Under the pieces are notes generated by a model, which saw nothing but the letters and a program-made list of their open reading frames with translations, ran no database searches and was not told where the DNA came from. A program made the translations under genes and the position numbers. DNA of 47,919 bases from Desulfoprunum benzoelyticum (GTDB taxonomy: Bacteria; Desulfobacterota; Desulfobulbia; Desulfobulbales; Desulfocapsaceae), in contig NZ_JACHEO010000024.1 in NCBI RefSeq assembly GCF_014201505.1, forward strand, positions 1-47,919, in the 5' to 3' direction. This document shows positions 9,100 to 17,621 of this stretch, one piece after another. Position 1 is the stretch's first letter. Each line of letters begins with the position of its first letter.

Positions 9100-9128
9100 T
9101 TTATACTGGACCCGGACGATAAAGTCAA
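9100..9128 (-). promoter_or_regulatory. Sigma-70 promoter of rpsT
   Basis: TTGACT and TATAAA with a 17-bp spacer on the minus strand. The -10 element is about 110 bp upstream of the rpsT GTG codon, leaving a 5' leader of roughly 100 nt. Confidence 0.75.
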
Positions 9129-9232
9129 CAGATACCCTTAGCACAGGTTGTTTTTACCTGCAAGAAGAAAAGTTTTCCAATGTTGCACCAATCGACCATG
9201 ATGGGACAACGCTTCCATCACGACGCAGCATC

Positions 9233-11464
9233 CTACTCGAGCCGGCCGAGGTAGTTGAAGGTGGGAAGTTTCGCGTGACGACCGGTTCCGGTCAGCCGCT
9301 CCTGCAGTTCCTTCAGCAGCCGGTTGTCCACCTGCCCGCCGCGGATATCGACGACGGCATGGTCGAGCCCCAACCCCTTGAGTTCCGCCAGATACGGGAG
9401 AAGTGAAAAAGGGCGGGTTGAATGGGTCTCGGTGAACCCTTCCTTCTTGCGGATAACGAGGGCCTCGCCCTTCGGGCTGAGCAAAGGCCGGTCATAGGTG
9501 AAATGCGGGGCGGCGAGGCGGGCAGTGAACAACGGCGGTGAGCCGTAGACCGTCAACCCCAGCCGCGGGCTGCGGCGTTCCCCTCCCCGCCCCGACCCCT
9601 CCGAGAGCATTCTGCAGCCCTGGATCAGTTCGCCGAGACTCTGTCGATCCGCCTCGATGCACAGTTGTACCGACTCCAGTCCTGCCGTCGCCACCGCGGC
9701 AACAGCCTGGCTGTTGAGCAGGTTGAAGGTGTAGTCGCCATGGAGATGCACCCGCTCGCCGGCAAAAAAATCAAGTTGGCCGATGTGACTGATCTGGAAC
9801 GATTTGTAGCCGGAACGCAGCAGGTTGCCGATCTGTTTGTGCGTCCTCGTCAGGTCCTGTTCCTGGATGACCGGGGGCAGCCCCCAGATCACATCCCGTG
9901 CCCGGTTGCCGAGGAGACGCCGGATCTGGCCCGCCTGGCTGACAAGCCCCTTGTCGAACGAAAGCAGGAATCGATCCGGGGCAAAAGGCAGCCTGGTCTG
10001 CAACACTTTGAACGAATCGGTGCGCAGCCACCACTCCAGTGTTGTCCTGCCGGCAGCGACACCCCTGTTTCGGCGCGCCGCAACCGGGGCGCCCGGCGTC
10101 CGTCGATCTCCCCTGCCGTGCCGGTCACCAGTCCTGGACTGATCTTGTTCCCACACCTCCCGGGCGATACCTCGCAACCTGCGGACAAGCCGTGAGCGGT
10201 AACCGGCAAGGGCGGTCTTCACCTCGGCGACGGCCAGTTTCGGCATCTCCGCCGCCCCGCCTCCCGCCGTATCGACCTTGTAGAGATCGAGGTTCTGCCC
10301 TGGCTGCGCGGGACAGGCCGGCGGCAGGGCAATCCGGACCAGAGTGGCGGCCTCGGCCGCTTCGATCGCCTGGCGGCCGAGATACATCTCCTTCACGGTG
10401 AAGGCCAGCCTCTCCCCTGACGGTTCAAGATGGAGACGGAGCCGGTCGCCCACCGCCAGATCCTCTTTCAGGGCCACCGAACAGTACCGCCCCTCTCCGG
10501 TCGCCGTGAACTTTTCCGCCCTGCCCAGGTGCAGGCCGATGTTGCCGGAATGATGGGGCGTGACGGCATCCTGGGGCTGGGGCGAAAAAAAGTAGCCGGG
10601 GGTGACTTTCCGGCTCATCGCCTGCCGCACCCTCGCCCCCGCCTCGATCATGACGGTTTCGAGTTCGTGGGGCGCGGCGTCGATGACCATGCGATAAGCG
10701 CCGACCACAGTACGGACGTAGTGGGCCGAGCGCAGCCGCCCTTCGATCTTCAACGAGGCGACACCCATCTCCCGCAGGGCCGGAACAGCCTCCAGGCCGG
10801 AGAGATCGTTCATCGAAAAAAGGTAGGAACCGCCTTTGCCCCCGGTGCCCCCCTTGCCTTTGCCGGCCACGGTATAAGCGCGCCGGCAGGGTTGGACGCA
10901 GCGGCCGCGCAGGCCGCTCTTGCCGCCGAGAAAGGAGGAAAACAGACAGAGCCCGGAATAGGAGAAGCACATCGCACCGTGGATGAAAACCTCGAGCTCG
11001 ACCTCGCTCCGGGCCCGGATGGCGGCGATCTCCCTGACCGTCAGTTCGCGGGCCAGCACCACCCGCTGACAGCCGAGACCGGCCAGGGCGCTGACCGCCG
11101 GCGAATTATGGGCGGTCATCAGGGTCGAGGCGTGGAGGCGCAGTTTCGGAAAATAGCGGCGGATCAGCCGGATCAGCCCCAGGTCCTGGACAATCAGCGC
11201 ATCCGGCCCCAGGAACTCCAACTGGGCAAGGGTCTCGGCAACCAGGGGCAGTTCACGTTCGAGAATGAGACTGTTGGCGGCGACATACAGTTTTTTGCCA
11301 CGCTCATGGCAGAAACGGATCATCGCCCCGATCTCTTCCAGGCGGAGATCGCGGGCGAGGTTTCTGGCATTGAAGCCGGGGGCTCCGACATAAACGGCAT
11401 CGGCGCCGGCCTCGAACGCCGCGTGAAAATTTTCGATGGTGCCCGCCGGGGCCAGGAGTTCCAT
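9233..11464 (-). CDS. rlhA: U32 family protein, RlhA-like (23S rRNA C5-hydroxylation)
   Basis: A 743-residue protein that opens MELLAPAGTIENFHAAFEAGADAVYVG, the standard start of peptidase U32/YdcP proteins. The U32 core (about 1-280) includes the signature VFIHGAMCFSYSGLCLFSSFLGG and the Cys-rich GRCVQPCRR. A DUF3656-like middle and a second U32-like barrel repeat follow (from about residue 480, DSFKVLQTRLPFAPDRFLLSF). E. coli RlhA makes 5-hydroxycytidine in 23S rRNA and likely uses an iron-sulfur cluster. This protein is about 90 residues longer, the extra length falling around the Arg/Gly-rich linker near 440-475. It lies 8 bp after pyrR, at the end of the pur/pyr cluster. Other U32 branches (TrhP, collagenase-like) are possible, so the symbol is tentative. 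Confidence 0.8.
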   Translation of the reverse strand: MELLAPAGTIENFHAAFEAGADAVYVGAPGFNARNLARDLRLEEIGAMIRFCHERGKKLYVAANSLILERELPLVAETLAQLEFLGPDALIVQDLGLIRLIRRYFPKLRLHASTLMTAHNSPAVSALAGLGCQRVVLARELTVREIAAIRARSEVELEVFIHGAMCFSYSGLCLFSSFLGGKSGLRGRCVQPCRRAYTVAGKGKGGTGGKGGSYLFSMNDLSGLEAVPALREMGVASLKIEGRLRSAHYVRTVVGAYRMVIDAAPHELETVMIEAGARVRQAMSRKVTPGYFFSPQPQDAVTPHHSGNIGLHLGRAEKFTATGEGRYCSVALKEDLAVGDRLRLHLEPSGERLAFTVKEMYLGRQAIEAAEAATLVRIALPPACPAQPGQNLDLYKVDTAGGGAAEMPKLAVAEVKTALAGYRSRLVRRLRGIAREVWEQDQSRTGDRHGRGDRRTPGAPVAARRNRGVAAGRTTLEWWLRTDSFKVLQTRLPFAPDRFLLSFDKGLVSQAGQIRRLLGNRARDVIWGLPPVIQEQDLTRTHKQIGNLLRSGYKSFQISHIGQLDFFAGERVHLHGDYTFNLLNSQAVAAVATAGLESVQLCIEADRQSLGELIQGCRMLSEGSGRGGERRSPRLGLTVYGSPPLFTARLAAPHFTYDRPLLSPKGEALVIRKKEGFTETHSTRPFSLLPYLAELKGLGLDHAVVDIRGGQVDNRLLKELQERLTGTGRHAKLPTFNYLGRLE

Positions 11465-11472
11465 AAACCGAA

Positions 11473-11985
11473 TCAGCTCTCGATCACGACTTCATCCCGG
11501 CCGCCATGCTCATCGAGCCGGACCTGGATCCGCTGGTTCGGCAGGACGGTGGTGCGCAACCCGGTGTAATCGGGCTGGATCGGCAGCTCCCGGCCACCAC
11601 GGTCGACCAGCACCGCCAGCTGGACGGTATGGGGGCGACCGAAATCCATGATCGCGTCCATCGCCGCCCGGATCGTCCGCCCGGAAAAGATGACGTCGTC
11701 GACCAGTACCAGATTGGCATTGTCGACATCGAAACGGATATCGGTCGTCCGGACGACTGGATTCTGATTGATCAGGCTCCAGTCATCGCGGTAAAGGTTG
11801 ATATCGAGACTTCCGGCCGGGATCTCCCGGCCGGTCTGCCGATGGAGGATGGCGCCGATCCGCTCGGCCAGGAAGACCCCGCAGGTGTGGATGCCGACGA
11901 TGGCCATCTCGGTCAGATCGGCGTTTTTTTCCAGGATCTGGAGGGCGATCCGTTTCAGGGCCAGATCGATCTCCTGGCGGTTCAT
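11473..11985 (-). CDS. pyrR: PyrR bifunctional regulator / uracil phosphoribosyltransferase
   Basis: A 170-residue type I phosphoribosyltransferase. The PRPP-binding motif LVLVDDVIFSGRTIRAAMDAI is complete, and the N terminus has the PyrR-type IVGIHTCGVFLAERIG. The C-terminal RGGRELPIQPDYTG is also family-typical; PyrR binds pyr mRNA in Bacillus and has weak UPRT activity. No pyrimidine gene or PyrR attenuator is seen here, so in this genome the protein may act elsewhere or only as a UPRT. The start at MNRQEIDLAL was chosen by alignment with PyrR; the frame stays open upstream into purN. Confidence 0.92.
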   Translation of the reverse strand: MNRQEIDLALKRIALQILEKNADLTEMAIVGIHTCGVFLAERIGAILHRQTGREIPAGSLDINLYRDDWSLINQNPVVRTTDIRFDVDNANLVLVDDVIFSGRTIRAAMDAIMDFGRPHTVQLAVLVDRGGRELPIQPDYTGLRTTVLPNQRIQVRLDEHGGRDEVVIES

Positions 11986-12005
11986 AATGATACGCGTTTC
12001 GCCTT

Positions 12006-12587
12006 TCACTTTCCCACCCGTCTCCAGAAATACTCCACTCCCCTGGCATCGACCAGGTTGATCGCCTCGGGAAAGGCCTCGCATTCGACGGCGAAGACCC
12101 TGGCGGCGATATCATCGATGCTGTCCTGATCGTCGAGGGCGACACATCTCTGCAGGATGATCGGTCCCTCGTCGTAGCGTTCGTCGGCGAAATGGACGGT
12201 GCAGCCGCTGACCGTGCAGCCCCGGTCCTTGACCGCCTGATGGACATGGTGGCCGTAGTAGCCGGGGCCGCAGAAGGACGGGATCAGTGAGGGGTGGATG
12301 TTGACCACCGAGCGGGCGAGCTGTGGCGGCGGGGTGTAGAGCTTGAGGTAGCCGGCCAGGCAGACGACATCGATATCGTAACGGGCCAGGATCCGATTCG
12401 TCGTCTCGCTGTCATCGGCATGGAAGGCGGGATAGCCGTAGCGTTCGGCCTTGTCGAGGCCGAGGGCGGTGGGGACGTTGGCAATCACCACCTCGATAAC
12501 GCCGGCCATGCTGCCGTTTCGGCTCCGGTCGTGAAAATTATCGAGGGTCCGGCCGCTGCCGGAGAGCAGAACTGCCATCTTCAGCAT
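12006..12587 (-). CDS. purN: Phosphoribosylglycinamide formyltransferase
   Basis: A 193-residue GAR transformylase using 10-formyl-THF. The catalytic triad can be placed: N96 and H98 in NIHPSLIPSFCG, and the Asp of YDEGPI (residue 139). The glycine loop is LLSGSGRTLDNF rather than the more common GNGSNLQ. The family call is secure although the sequence is somewhat divergent. It begins 3 bp after the IMP cyclohydrolase stop, so the two purine steps are probably coupled. Confidence 0.92.
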   Translation of the reverse strand: MLKMAVLLSGSGRTLDNFHDRSRNGSMAGVIEVVIANVPTALGLDKAERYGYPAFHADDSETTNRILARYDIDVVCLAGYLKLYTPPPQLARSVVNIHPSLIPSFCGPGYYGHHVHQAVKDRGCTVSGCTVHFADERYDEGPIILQRCVALDDQDSIDDIAARVFAVECEAFPEAINLVDARGVEYFWRRVGK

Positions 12588-12590
12588 CGT

Positions 12591-13211
12591 TCATTCTCCT
12601 GCGAAATAGACGTTGTGGTCGACGTCGATCCGGTTCAGCCACCGGGAAATGGCGGTATCGTAGCTCGAGGTGAGATCGAAGACCTTGACCGCGAGGCGAA
12701 ACCGGGTCTTCAGGGTGGTGTTGCCGGTAGCGGTGATCTCGGCCAGGACCTGGGGATAATCGGCCGGGTCGACGATGACGGTGACATCCTGAAAATTCTT
12801 GGCCGAGGCCCGCAGCAGGGTCGGTCCGCCGATATCGATATTCTCGATGGCGTCGGCGAGGCTGCAGGCGGGATCGGCGACGGTCTTCTCGAAGGCGTAG
12901 AGATTGACGGCGACGAGGTCGATGTTCTGCAGCCCGTGCTCGGCGCACTGCCGCTGGTGGTCGGCGTTGGCCCGCTGGTTGAGAATGGCGCCATGGACCT
13001 TGGGATGGAGGGTCTTGACCCGGCCGTCGAGCATCTCCGGAAAACCGGTGAACTCCGACACATCGGTCACCTTGATGCCGGCCGACCGTATTGTCCGGGC
13101 CGTCCCGCCGGTGGAGAGTATCTCGATGCCCAGACGGGCCAGTTCTGCCGCGAAGTGTTCGATCCCCGACTTGTCGGTCAGGCTGATCAGGGCTCTCTCT
13201 ATCCTGCTCAT
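12591..13211 (-). CDS. purH: Stand-alone IMP cyclohydrolase (PurH N-terminal domain only)
   Basis: A 206-residue protein that corresponds to the MGS-like IMP cyclohydrolase half of PurH. It shows RALISLTDKSGIEHFA, EILSTGGTARTIRSAG, FPEMLDGRVKTLHPKVHGAIL, VNLYAFEKTV, and ENIDIGGPTLLRASAKNF. Bifunctional PurH is about 520 residues; the AICAR transformylase half is absent. The gene ends cleanly and purN begins 3 bp later, so this is a true short form, not a frameshift. Split forms are known in some sulfate reducers, where a separate AICAR transformylase must exist. None is in the window. Confidence 0.9.
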   Translation of the reverse strand: MSRIERALISLTDKSGIEHFAAELARLGIEILSTGGTARTIRSAGIKVTDVSEFTGFPEMLDGRVKTLHPKVHGAILNQRANADHQRQCAEHGLQNIDLVAVNLYAFEKTVADPACSLADAIENIDIGGPTLLRASAKNFQDVTVIVDPADYPQVLAEITATGNTTLKTRFRLAVKVFDLTSSYDTAISRWLNRIDVDHNVYFAGE

Positions 13212-13217
13212 CTCCTC

Positions 13218-13610
13218 TCAGTCCTTTCGTAAGAATGATTTGATCTTGCGACGGTCGCGCTTGTCCGGCCGCCGTGGCGGAGTCATGCCGCCGGCATGGA
13301 GGAGGCGGCGCATCTCCCGTTGCTCCTCTCTTCTGCCGACACTCTCCTCGCTCTCCTCGTACAGCAGCATCGCCTCTCTCGCCGGCCGGCGGGTCCCGGA
13401 CACCGCCAGGACAGTGACCCGGAATTCCTCGTGACCGTTGTTGATGATCAGCTGGTCGCCGACGGTGACGGTTTTCCCGGCCTTGGTCCGGGCATCGTTA
13501 CAGCGGACCTTGCCGCCGTTGACGGCATGGGTGGCCATCGACCGGGTCTTGAAAAAACGGGCGGCCCACAGCCATTTATCCAGGCGTACAGCAGGAGCGG
13601 CGGCTTCCAT
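13218..13610 (-). CDS. hslR: S4-domain RNA-binding protein, Hsp15-like
   Basis: A 130-residue protein with an S4 RNA-binding fold at the N terminus (VRLDKWLWAARFFKTRSMATHAVNGGKVRCNDARTK; split here at about residues 8-45). A short middle domain follows, then a basic C-terminal tail ending RRPDKRDRRKIKSFLRKD. Length and tail match Hsp15/HslR, which recycles stalled 50S subunits carrying nascent chains. The start at MEAAAPAV was chosen by family length; the frame is open further upstream. It is the first gene of the minus-strand cluster leading into purine genes, 6 bp before IMP cyclohydrolase. Confidence 0.88.
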   Translation of the reverse strand: MEAAAPAVRLDKWLWAARFFKTRSMATHAVNGGKVRCNDARTKAGKTVTVGDQLIINNGHEEFRVTVLAVSGTRRPAREAMLLYEESEESVGRREEQREMRRLLHAGGMTPPRRPDKRDRRKIKSFLRKD

Positions 13611-13717
13611 GAAGGTCTCTTTGCACCAATCGTTGTCTTTGGGTGAAGTGTCATAGACTACACTGATTCGACTGGAAGCGCATGAAAAAAGACAGTCGCC
13701 CTGCCAACCGGAAAAGC

Positions 13718-13803
13718 CCCTTGTCGGCAATCGGCAAAAAGTGTATCTACAGGGGTGTCGTGACAGGCGCTCCGGCTCCTTTCCGAGTCCGGGGCGCTCG
13801 ACA
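13718..13803 (+). other. Structured leader region upstream of folE2 (candidate RNA element)
   Basis: Two consecutive stems can be drawn. The first joins CCCCTTGT (from about 13718) to ACAGGGG (13749-13755), with one bulge. The second joins TGTCG (13756-13760) to CGACA (13799-13803) and encloses a long GC-rich stem (GGCGCTCCGGCTC with GAGTCCGGGGCGC, one bulge and one wobble). The stems abut, which suggests a folded 5' leader of folE2 transcripts or a terminator-like structure. I do not recognise it as a known riboswitch, and there is no T run after it. The direction is inferred from the neighbouring gene. Confidence 0.4.
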
Positions 13804-13859
13804 TCGTAAACAGCCGGAAATCGCCTGGTGCGCAGGCGCCATTATCAAAACGTGCTCTC

Positions 13860-14600
13860 ATGCTTATCCACTCGGTCGGTATCAAAGACATCCAGACCCC
13901 GGTCAAGGTCCTCGAAAAAGGCGGCGGGCTGCAGGCCACCATCGCCACGATCAGCATCCAGGCGAGCATGCCGACGGCCAACCCCCCCAGCAGCTGCGTC
14001 GACGCCTTCACCTCGGCCCTGAATGGCTCCCTCGGGGAGATCAGCGTCACCTCCTTCTCGAAGATCCTCGCCGATGTTCAGGAGCGGCTGCAGGCCAGGG
14101 GCGCCCGCCTGGAGATGAGCTTTCCCTTCTTCATCGAAAAGAAGGCGCCGGTCACCCGGACCCGCAGTCTGATGGAATACGAATGCACCTTCTCCGGCGG
14201 GATCGGCGATGACGAGGACTTCATCCTCAGCGTCCGGGTGCCGGTGACGACGCTCTGCCCCTGCTCGAAGGAGATCAGCGCCGACGGCGCCCACAACCAG
14301 CGGGCGGAGGTCGATATACAGGTCAAGTTCGACAACTTCCTCTGGATCGAAGATCTTATCGTCATGGTCGAGCAATCGGCATCCTGCGAGCTCTACGCCC
14401 TGCTCAAGCGGCCGGATGAGAAGTACGTCACCGAGAAGGCCTTCCACAACCCGATGTTCGTCGAGGACGTGGTGCGCAAGGTGGCCCTGGCGGCCCTCGC
14501 CCATCCCGATATCACCTGGTTCGCCGCCGGCGTCGAAAGCTTCGAATCGATCCACAAGCACAGCGCCTACGCCTACGTCGACAGCGACGAAATCCGCTGA
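13860..14600 (+). CDS. folE2: GTP cyclohydrolase FolE2 (type IB)
   Basis: A 246-residue protein of the FolE2/MptA family, which converts GTP to 7,8-dihydroneopterin triphosphate, the first step of folate and queuosine synthesis. The hallmark VPVTTLCPCSKEIS is present, with C133 as the presumed catalytic metal-ligand Cys. SRTRSLMEYECTF-like and CELYALLKRPDEKYVTEKAFHNPMFVEDVVR blocks are also typical. FolE2 works with metals other than zinc. The N terminus is short and no clear ribosome binding site precedes the ATG. No better in-frame start exists upstream. It lies behind a structured region and is divergent from hslR. Confidence 0.94.
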   Translation: MLIHSVGIKDIQTPVKVLEKGGGLQATIATISIQASMPTANPPSSCVDAFTSALNGSLGEISVTSFSKILADVQERLQARGARLEMSFPFFIEKKAPVTRTRSLMEYECTFSGGIGDDEDFILSVRVPVTTLCPCSKEISADGAHNQRAEVDIQVKFDNFLWIEDLIVMVEQSASCELYALLKRPDEKYVTEKAFHNPMFVEDVVRKVALAALAHPDITWFAAGVESFESIHKHSAYAYVDSDEIR

Positions 14601-14652
14601 GGCCGGATCGGTCGGCAGCCGTCGCCCGGCGGTCGTCCCGCACTCTCCACGG

Positions 14653-14853
14653 TTATTTTCTGAACAGCCAGAAGATCAGGGTGAGGATGATGCTGATCAG
14701 GATGGAAGTCGTCACCGGGAAGAAGAACTGAAACCCCTCCCGTTTGATGAAGATATCCCCCGGCAGGCGGCCGAAGGGCAGTTTCTGCAGCCACGGCCAG
14801 GCCAGGCCGACCGCCACCAGAACCATCCCCAGCAGTACGAGTGTCCGTCCCAT
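14653..14853 (-). CDS. DUF2905 small membrane protein
   Basis: A 66-residue protein with two hydrophobic segments (about residues 3-20 and 42-62) joined by the conserved loop LPFGRLPGDIFIKREGFQFFFP, split here into its LGRLPGDI-type core. This is the DUF2905 pattern. It is probably an inner-membrane protein of unknown role. The start is the ATG after GGAGGAGGAT, giving MGRTLVLLGM. It follows the redoxin gene by 55 bp on the same strand. Confidence 0.85.
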   Translation of the reverse strand: MGRTLVLLGMVLVAVGLAWPWLQKLPFGRLPGDIFIKREGFQFFFPVTTSILISIILTLIFWLFRK

Positions 14854-14908
14854 ATCCTCCTCCTGCTGCACACCGCCGAAGGACAGGCGCAGCTACGGAA
14901 ACCTGCAG

Positions 14909-15490
14909 TCAGACCAGATCGCAGGCATCGGCCGGCATCCAATGCCTGTCCTTGCCTTCCCACTTGACGTTGCAGCCGATCGGGTTGGTCAGGGGCACCG
15001 ACACCGGCCGGCCGGAGGTGACCTCGTCGAGGACCCGGTCGAGATCGTTGACGGTCATCCGGCTGACATCGCGGGGATTGTCGACGCCCCGACCGGAGTA
15101 GACCAATCTTCTGCCGCCATCGAAGACGAAAAAGTGCGGAGTGCGCAGGGCGCCGTACGCCAGGGCGACCTCCTGGGTCTCGTCGTACAGGTACTTCCAG
15201 GGAAACCTGTTCTCCGCCATCCTTGCCGCCATGTGAGCGAAATCGTCCTCGACATAGGTGTTTTTGCTGTTCGAGTTGATCGCGACAAATCTGACCCCGC
15301 GGGCGGCGAATTTTTCCGCGGTCTCGCGGGTGGTTTCGTCGGAACCGAGGACATAGGGACAGTGGTTGCAGGTGAAGAAGACCACCAGCACCTTCGCCTC
15401 GGCGAAGCTGGCGAGCGAACAGGTGGTGCCGTCGGTGGCGGGAAGACTGAAATCAGGGGGACTGCTCCCGAGAGGCAGGGTGAATGGCAT
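14909..15490 (-). CDS. Thioredoxin-fold redoxin family protein
   Basis: A 193-residue AhpC/TSA or redoxin-type protein: [13 protein letters not shown] at the N terminus, then [16 protein letters not shown] with a CxxC active site (CNHC), and the cis-Pro-like [11 protein letters not shown]. The last 40 residues hold a conserved tail with [10 protein letters not shown]. These proteins are thought to be thiol reductases or peroxidases. No signal peptide is present, so it is cytosolic. It is 12 bp downstream of a small coiled-coil gene on the same strand. The precise substrate is unknown. Confidence 0.86.
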   Translation of the reverse strand: MPFTLPLGSSPPDFSLPATDGTTCSLASFAEAKVLVVFFTCNHCPYVLGSDETTRETAEKFAARGVRFVAINSNSKNTYVEDDFAHMAARMAENRFPWKYLYDETQEVALAYGALRTPHFFVFDGGRRLVYSGRGVDNPRDVSRMTVNDLDRVLDEVTSGRPVSVPLTNPIGCNVKWEGKDRHWMPADACDLV

Positions 15491-15502
15491 AGGCTTCCTC
15501 CA

Positions 15503-15724
15503 TCATCTCTTTTTGACCGAAAACAGCGAACGGGTGCGGGTCAGGCCCGTCTCCTTTTCGCCGTCGAGCATCTTGCGCAGCAGCTGCAGATCAGCCCTCG
15601 CCACCCGCAACTCGTCCTCCACGGCGGCCAGCTCTCGCGGCGACGCCGCCGCCAGGGCCTTCTCCAGCTTGTCAACCTTCTGCTGCGCCCGGTACAGATC
15701 GAGGGCCAGGTGGCGTATGGACAT
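15503..15724 (-). CDS. Small coiled-coil protein, unknown function
   Basis: A 73-residue protein with a long amphipathic helix rich in Leu, Ala, Glu and Arg (about residues 5-55; LYRAQQKVDKLEKALAAA) and a basic C-terminal tail. A good AAGGAG precedes the ATG by about 10 bp, and the next gene follows after 12 bp, which supports it as real. I recognise no domain. It may be co-transcribed with the redoxin and DUF2905 genes. Confidence 0.65.
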   Translation of the reverse strand: MSIRHLALDLYRAQQKVDKLEKALAAASPRELAAVEDELRVARADLQLLRKMLDGEKETGLTRTRSLFSVKKR

Positions 15725-16060
15725 ATGGTGCGTACTCCTTCGCGTTGCGTTTGACGGACCAGGCGGCGAACCGCCCGCCGCGCAATTATCGAAACTATAG
15801 AATCAAACTCAGGGATGACAAGCCCCCGATCCTCCCGGCACCCGCCGCCAGGCAGTCGTTTGGCGGCGGGTACACCCCGTTTTCCACGGTCAAACGCCGA
15901 GAACTTCTTGAATCTATCTCATTTTTCCCCTATGATCGACGACATAAGCAGTTTGAACAGGCTGATCCGGCCACCAACGGAGATCGACATGATCCGGAAC
16001 AAAACCCTGTCGCCGACGGCCCCGTTGCCTGGAGTCGCCGCATCTTCACCGTTCACAACC

Positions 16061-16522
16061 ATGAGCCGTATCCTTCTCCCTTTGCTCCTGGCCCTGCTGC
16101 TCGTCTCGTGCGGCCACAAAGAAGTGGTCTATCGCGAAGCCTCCCTGGCCGACAGCGCCCGGGTCAAACAGGCCCTGCGGGCCCATTACCAAAAATGGCG
16201 GGGAACACCCTATCGCCCCGGGGGAATGTCACCGGCCGGCGTCGATTGTTCCGGATTTATCCAGCTCACCTACAGTCAGCTCTTCGGTCTCAATCCCGGC
16301 CGCTCGACGAAGGACCAGCTGAACCATGGCCGGTCCGTCCGGCGCGGTGACCTCCGACCGGGCGATCTGCTCTTCTTCCGTACCGGCCTGTTCGATCGAC
16401 ACGTCGGCATCTATTTCGATGACGGCTTGTTCGTCCATGCCTCGGCAACCAAAGGGGTGACCGTCTCGAACCTGAAACTGGCCTACTGGGACCGGACCTT
16501 CTCAACGGCACGAAGATTCTGA
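16061..16522 (+). CDS. NlpC/P60 family lipoprotein (peptidoglycan endopeptidase)
   Basis: A 153-residue lipoprotein. The signal ends in the lipobox LLVSC (Cys about residue 17), which anchors it in a membrane. The NlpC/P60 papain-like core holds the catalytic Cys in GVDCSGFIQLTY, a His in RHVGIYFDDG, and a second polar His in LFVHASATKG. Such enzymes cut the D-gamma-Glu to diamino acid bond of peptidoglycan stems; E. coli MepS is the closest architecture. The frame is open 82 codons further upstream, but the signal peptide and lipobox define the start. Genes on both sides run on the minus strand. Confidence 0.9.
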   Translation: MSRILLPLLLALLLVSCGHKEVVYREASLADSARVKQALRAHYQKWRGTPYRPGGMSPAGVDCSGFIQLTYSQLFGLNPGRSTKDQLNHGRSVRRGDLRPGDLLFFRTGLFDRHVGIYFDDGLFVHASATKGVTVSNLKLAYWDRTFSTARRF

Positions 16523-16588
16523 TTTCCGGAGCCCCGACCGGATCTCGACAAGGATTGCGAACAGAAGAGAGAAGCCCCGGACAGCGGC

Positions 16589-17041
16589 TTAGCGATAGGT
16601 CCGGCCTTTGTGACGGAGCCAGCCGGCCGGATGTTGGCCTTCAGGGTCGTGGTGGGTCCAGTGGAGGACGCCGCCCTGGGAATTCCATTCATATTCGCCG
16701 GCGAAGTCGACCTCGTCCCCGCGTTTGAGTCCTTCCAGCCGCGGCGCGAGGTCGATATTGTGGGCGACCAGCAGGGTCTGCCCCGAGGCCAGTCGCATGA
16801 TGAAGCGCTGGTGCCGGCTGCCGTCTCTGTCATCGGGCAAAATTTTTTCAACCACACCCCGCCCTTCGACCTGCAGATTGCTGAGTCTCTCGGCAAGGGC
16901 ACGGGCAAGCAGGGCATCGGTCTGCTCCTGCCGATCCGCCGTTGCCGACGGCAACCGATCTTGCTTGCCGTACTGGGTGAAGACCGTGTAGCCGCCAAGA
17001 ATCACCACCAGGCTGATGAAAAGCGCCAACCTTCTGATCAT
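16589..17041 (-). CDS. DUF3465 family exported protein
   Basis: A 150-residue protein with an N-terminal membrane segment or signal (LALFISLVVILGGYTVF). The conserved DUF3465 domain follows: GRGVVEKILPDDRDGSRHQRF, SGQTLLVAHNIDLAPR, and GGVLHWTHHDPEGQHPAGWL. Several conserved His and Asp residues suggest a metal or nucleotide site, but the family has no proven function that I know of. Its ATG overlaps the darP stop by 4 bp, so the pair is translationally coupled. Confidence 0.85.
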   Translation of the reverse strand: MIRRLALFISLVVILGGYTVFTQYGKQDRLPSATADRQEQTDALLARALAERLSNLQVEGRGVVEKILPDDRDGSRHQRFIMRLASGQTLLVAHNIDLAPRLEGLKRGDEVDFAGEYEWNSQGGVLHWTHHDPEGQHPAGWLRHKGRTYR

Positions 17042-17586
17042 GCCATCCTCCGGCGGATCTCATCCTGTTCCAGGGCCGCCTTGGCGATCCGGAACAGTTC
17101 CTTGTAGTACGTCCGGTTGCGGCTGCGCACATACTGGTGGGCGGCGTTGCGCGCCCCCTCCTCGTCGAAACCGGGATACTGCCGCAGTGTCGCCTCGATG
17201 ACCGGGCTCGGCCAACCCGGCTCCCAGTCGCGTTGCTGCTGCCGGCACTGATCCTGGTCGGCGATCGCCTCGTTGATGATCGCATCACGCAGGTGTTCGG
17301 CCTCATGCTGCAGCTGGATGATCTTCTGCTGCGAGCCCTTACGCTGCTGAAGAAAGTCATACACGGCATCGAGCGAATCCTGGCGCATGATCTTGGCCAG
17401 ATGTTTGATCTGCCGTTTGCGGGCCCCGCCCTTGAGCTCGCGGATGGAGAGAATCTCCCGTTTGATCTCGTCACTGCCGGGGAAGACCTTGAGGTCGTTG
17501 TTGGTGAGGTCGGCCAGCTCGGCGGCGGTATCCTCGATCCGCTTGAGGCGGCGTTTCTGCTCCGACCTGCTGATGATTTCCGTCAT
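17038..17586 (-). CDS. darP: DarP/YjgA ribosome-associated protein (DUF615)
   Basis: A 182-residue, highly charged, all-helical protein of the DUF615 family. It starts SRSEQKRRLKRIEDTAAELADL and contains RELKGGARKRQIKHLAKIMR, both conserved. YjgA/DarP associates with late 50S precursors and promotes peptidyl transferase centre maturation in E. coli. It follows gpmI by 35 bp on the same strand and overlaps the DUF3465 gene. The family is best known from Beta- and Gammaproteobacteria, so its presence in this background is worth noting. Confidence 0.88.
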   Translation of the reverse strand: MTEIISRSEQKRRLKRIEDTAAELADLTNNDLKVFPGSDEIKREILSIRELKGGARKRQIKHLAKIMRQDSLDAVYDFLQQRKGSQQKIIQLQHEAEHLRDAIINEAIADQDQCRQQQRDWEPGWPSPVIEATLRQYPGFDEEGARNAAHQYVRSRNRTYYKELFRIAKAALEQDEIRRRMA

Positions 17587-17621
17587 AGGGGCTCTGTTGG
17601 GTTGATGGTGATCGCCATGCG

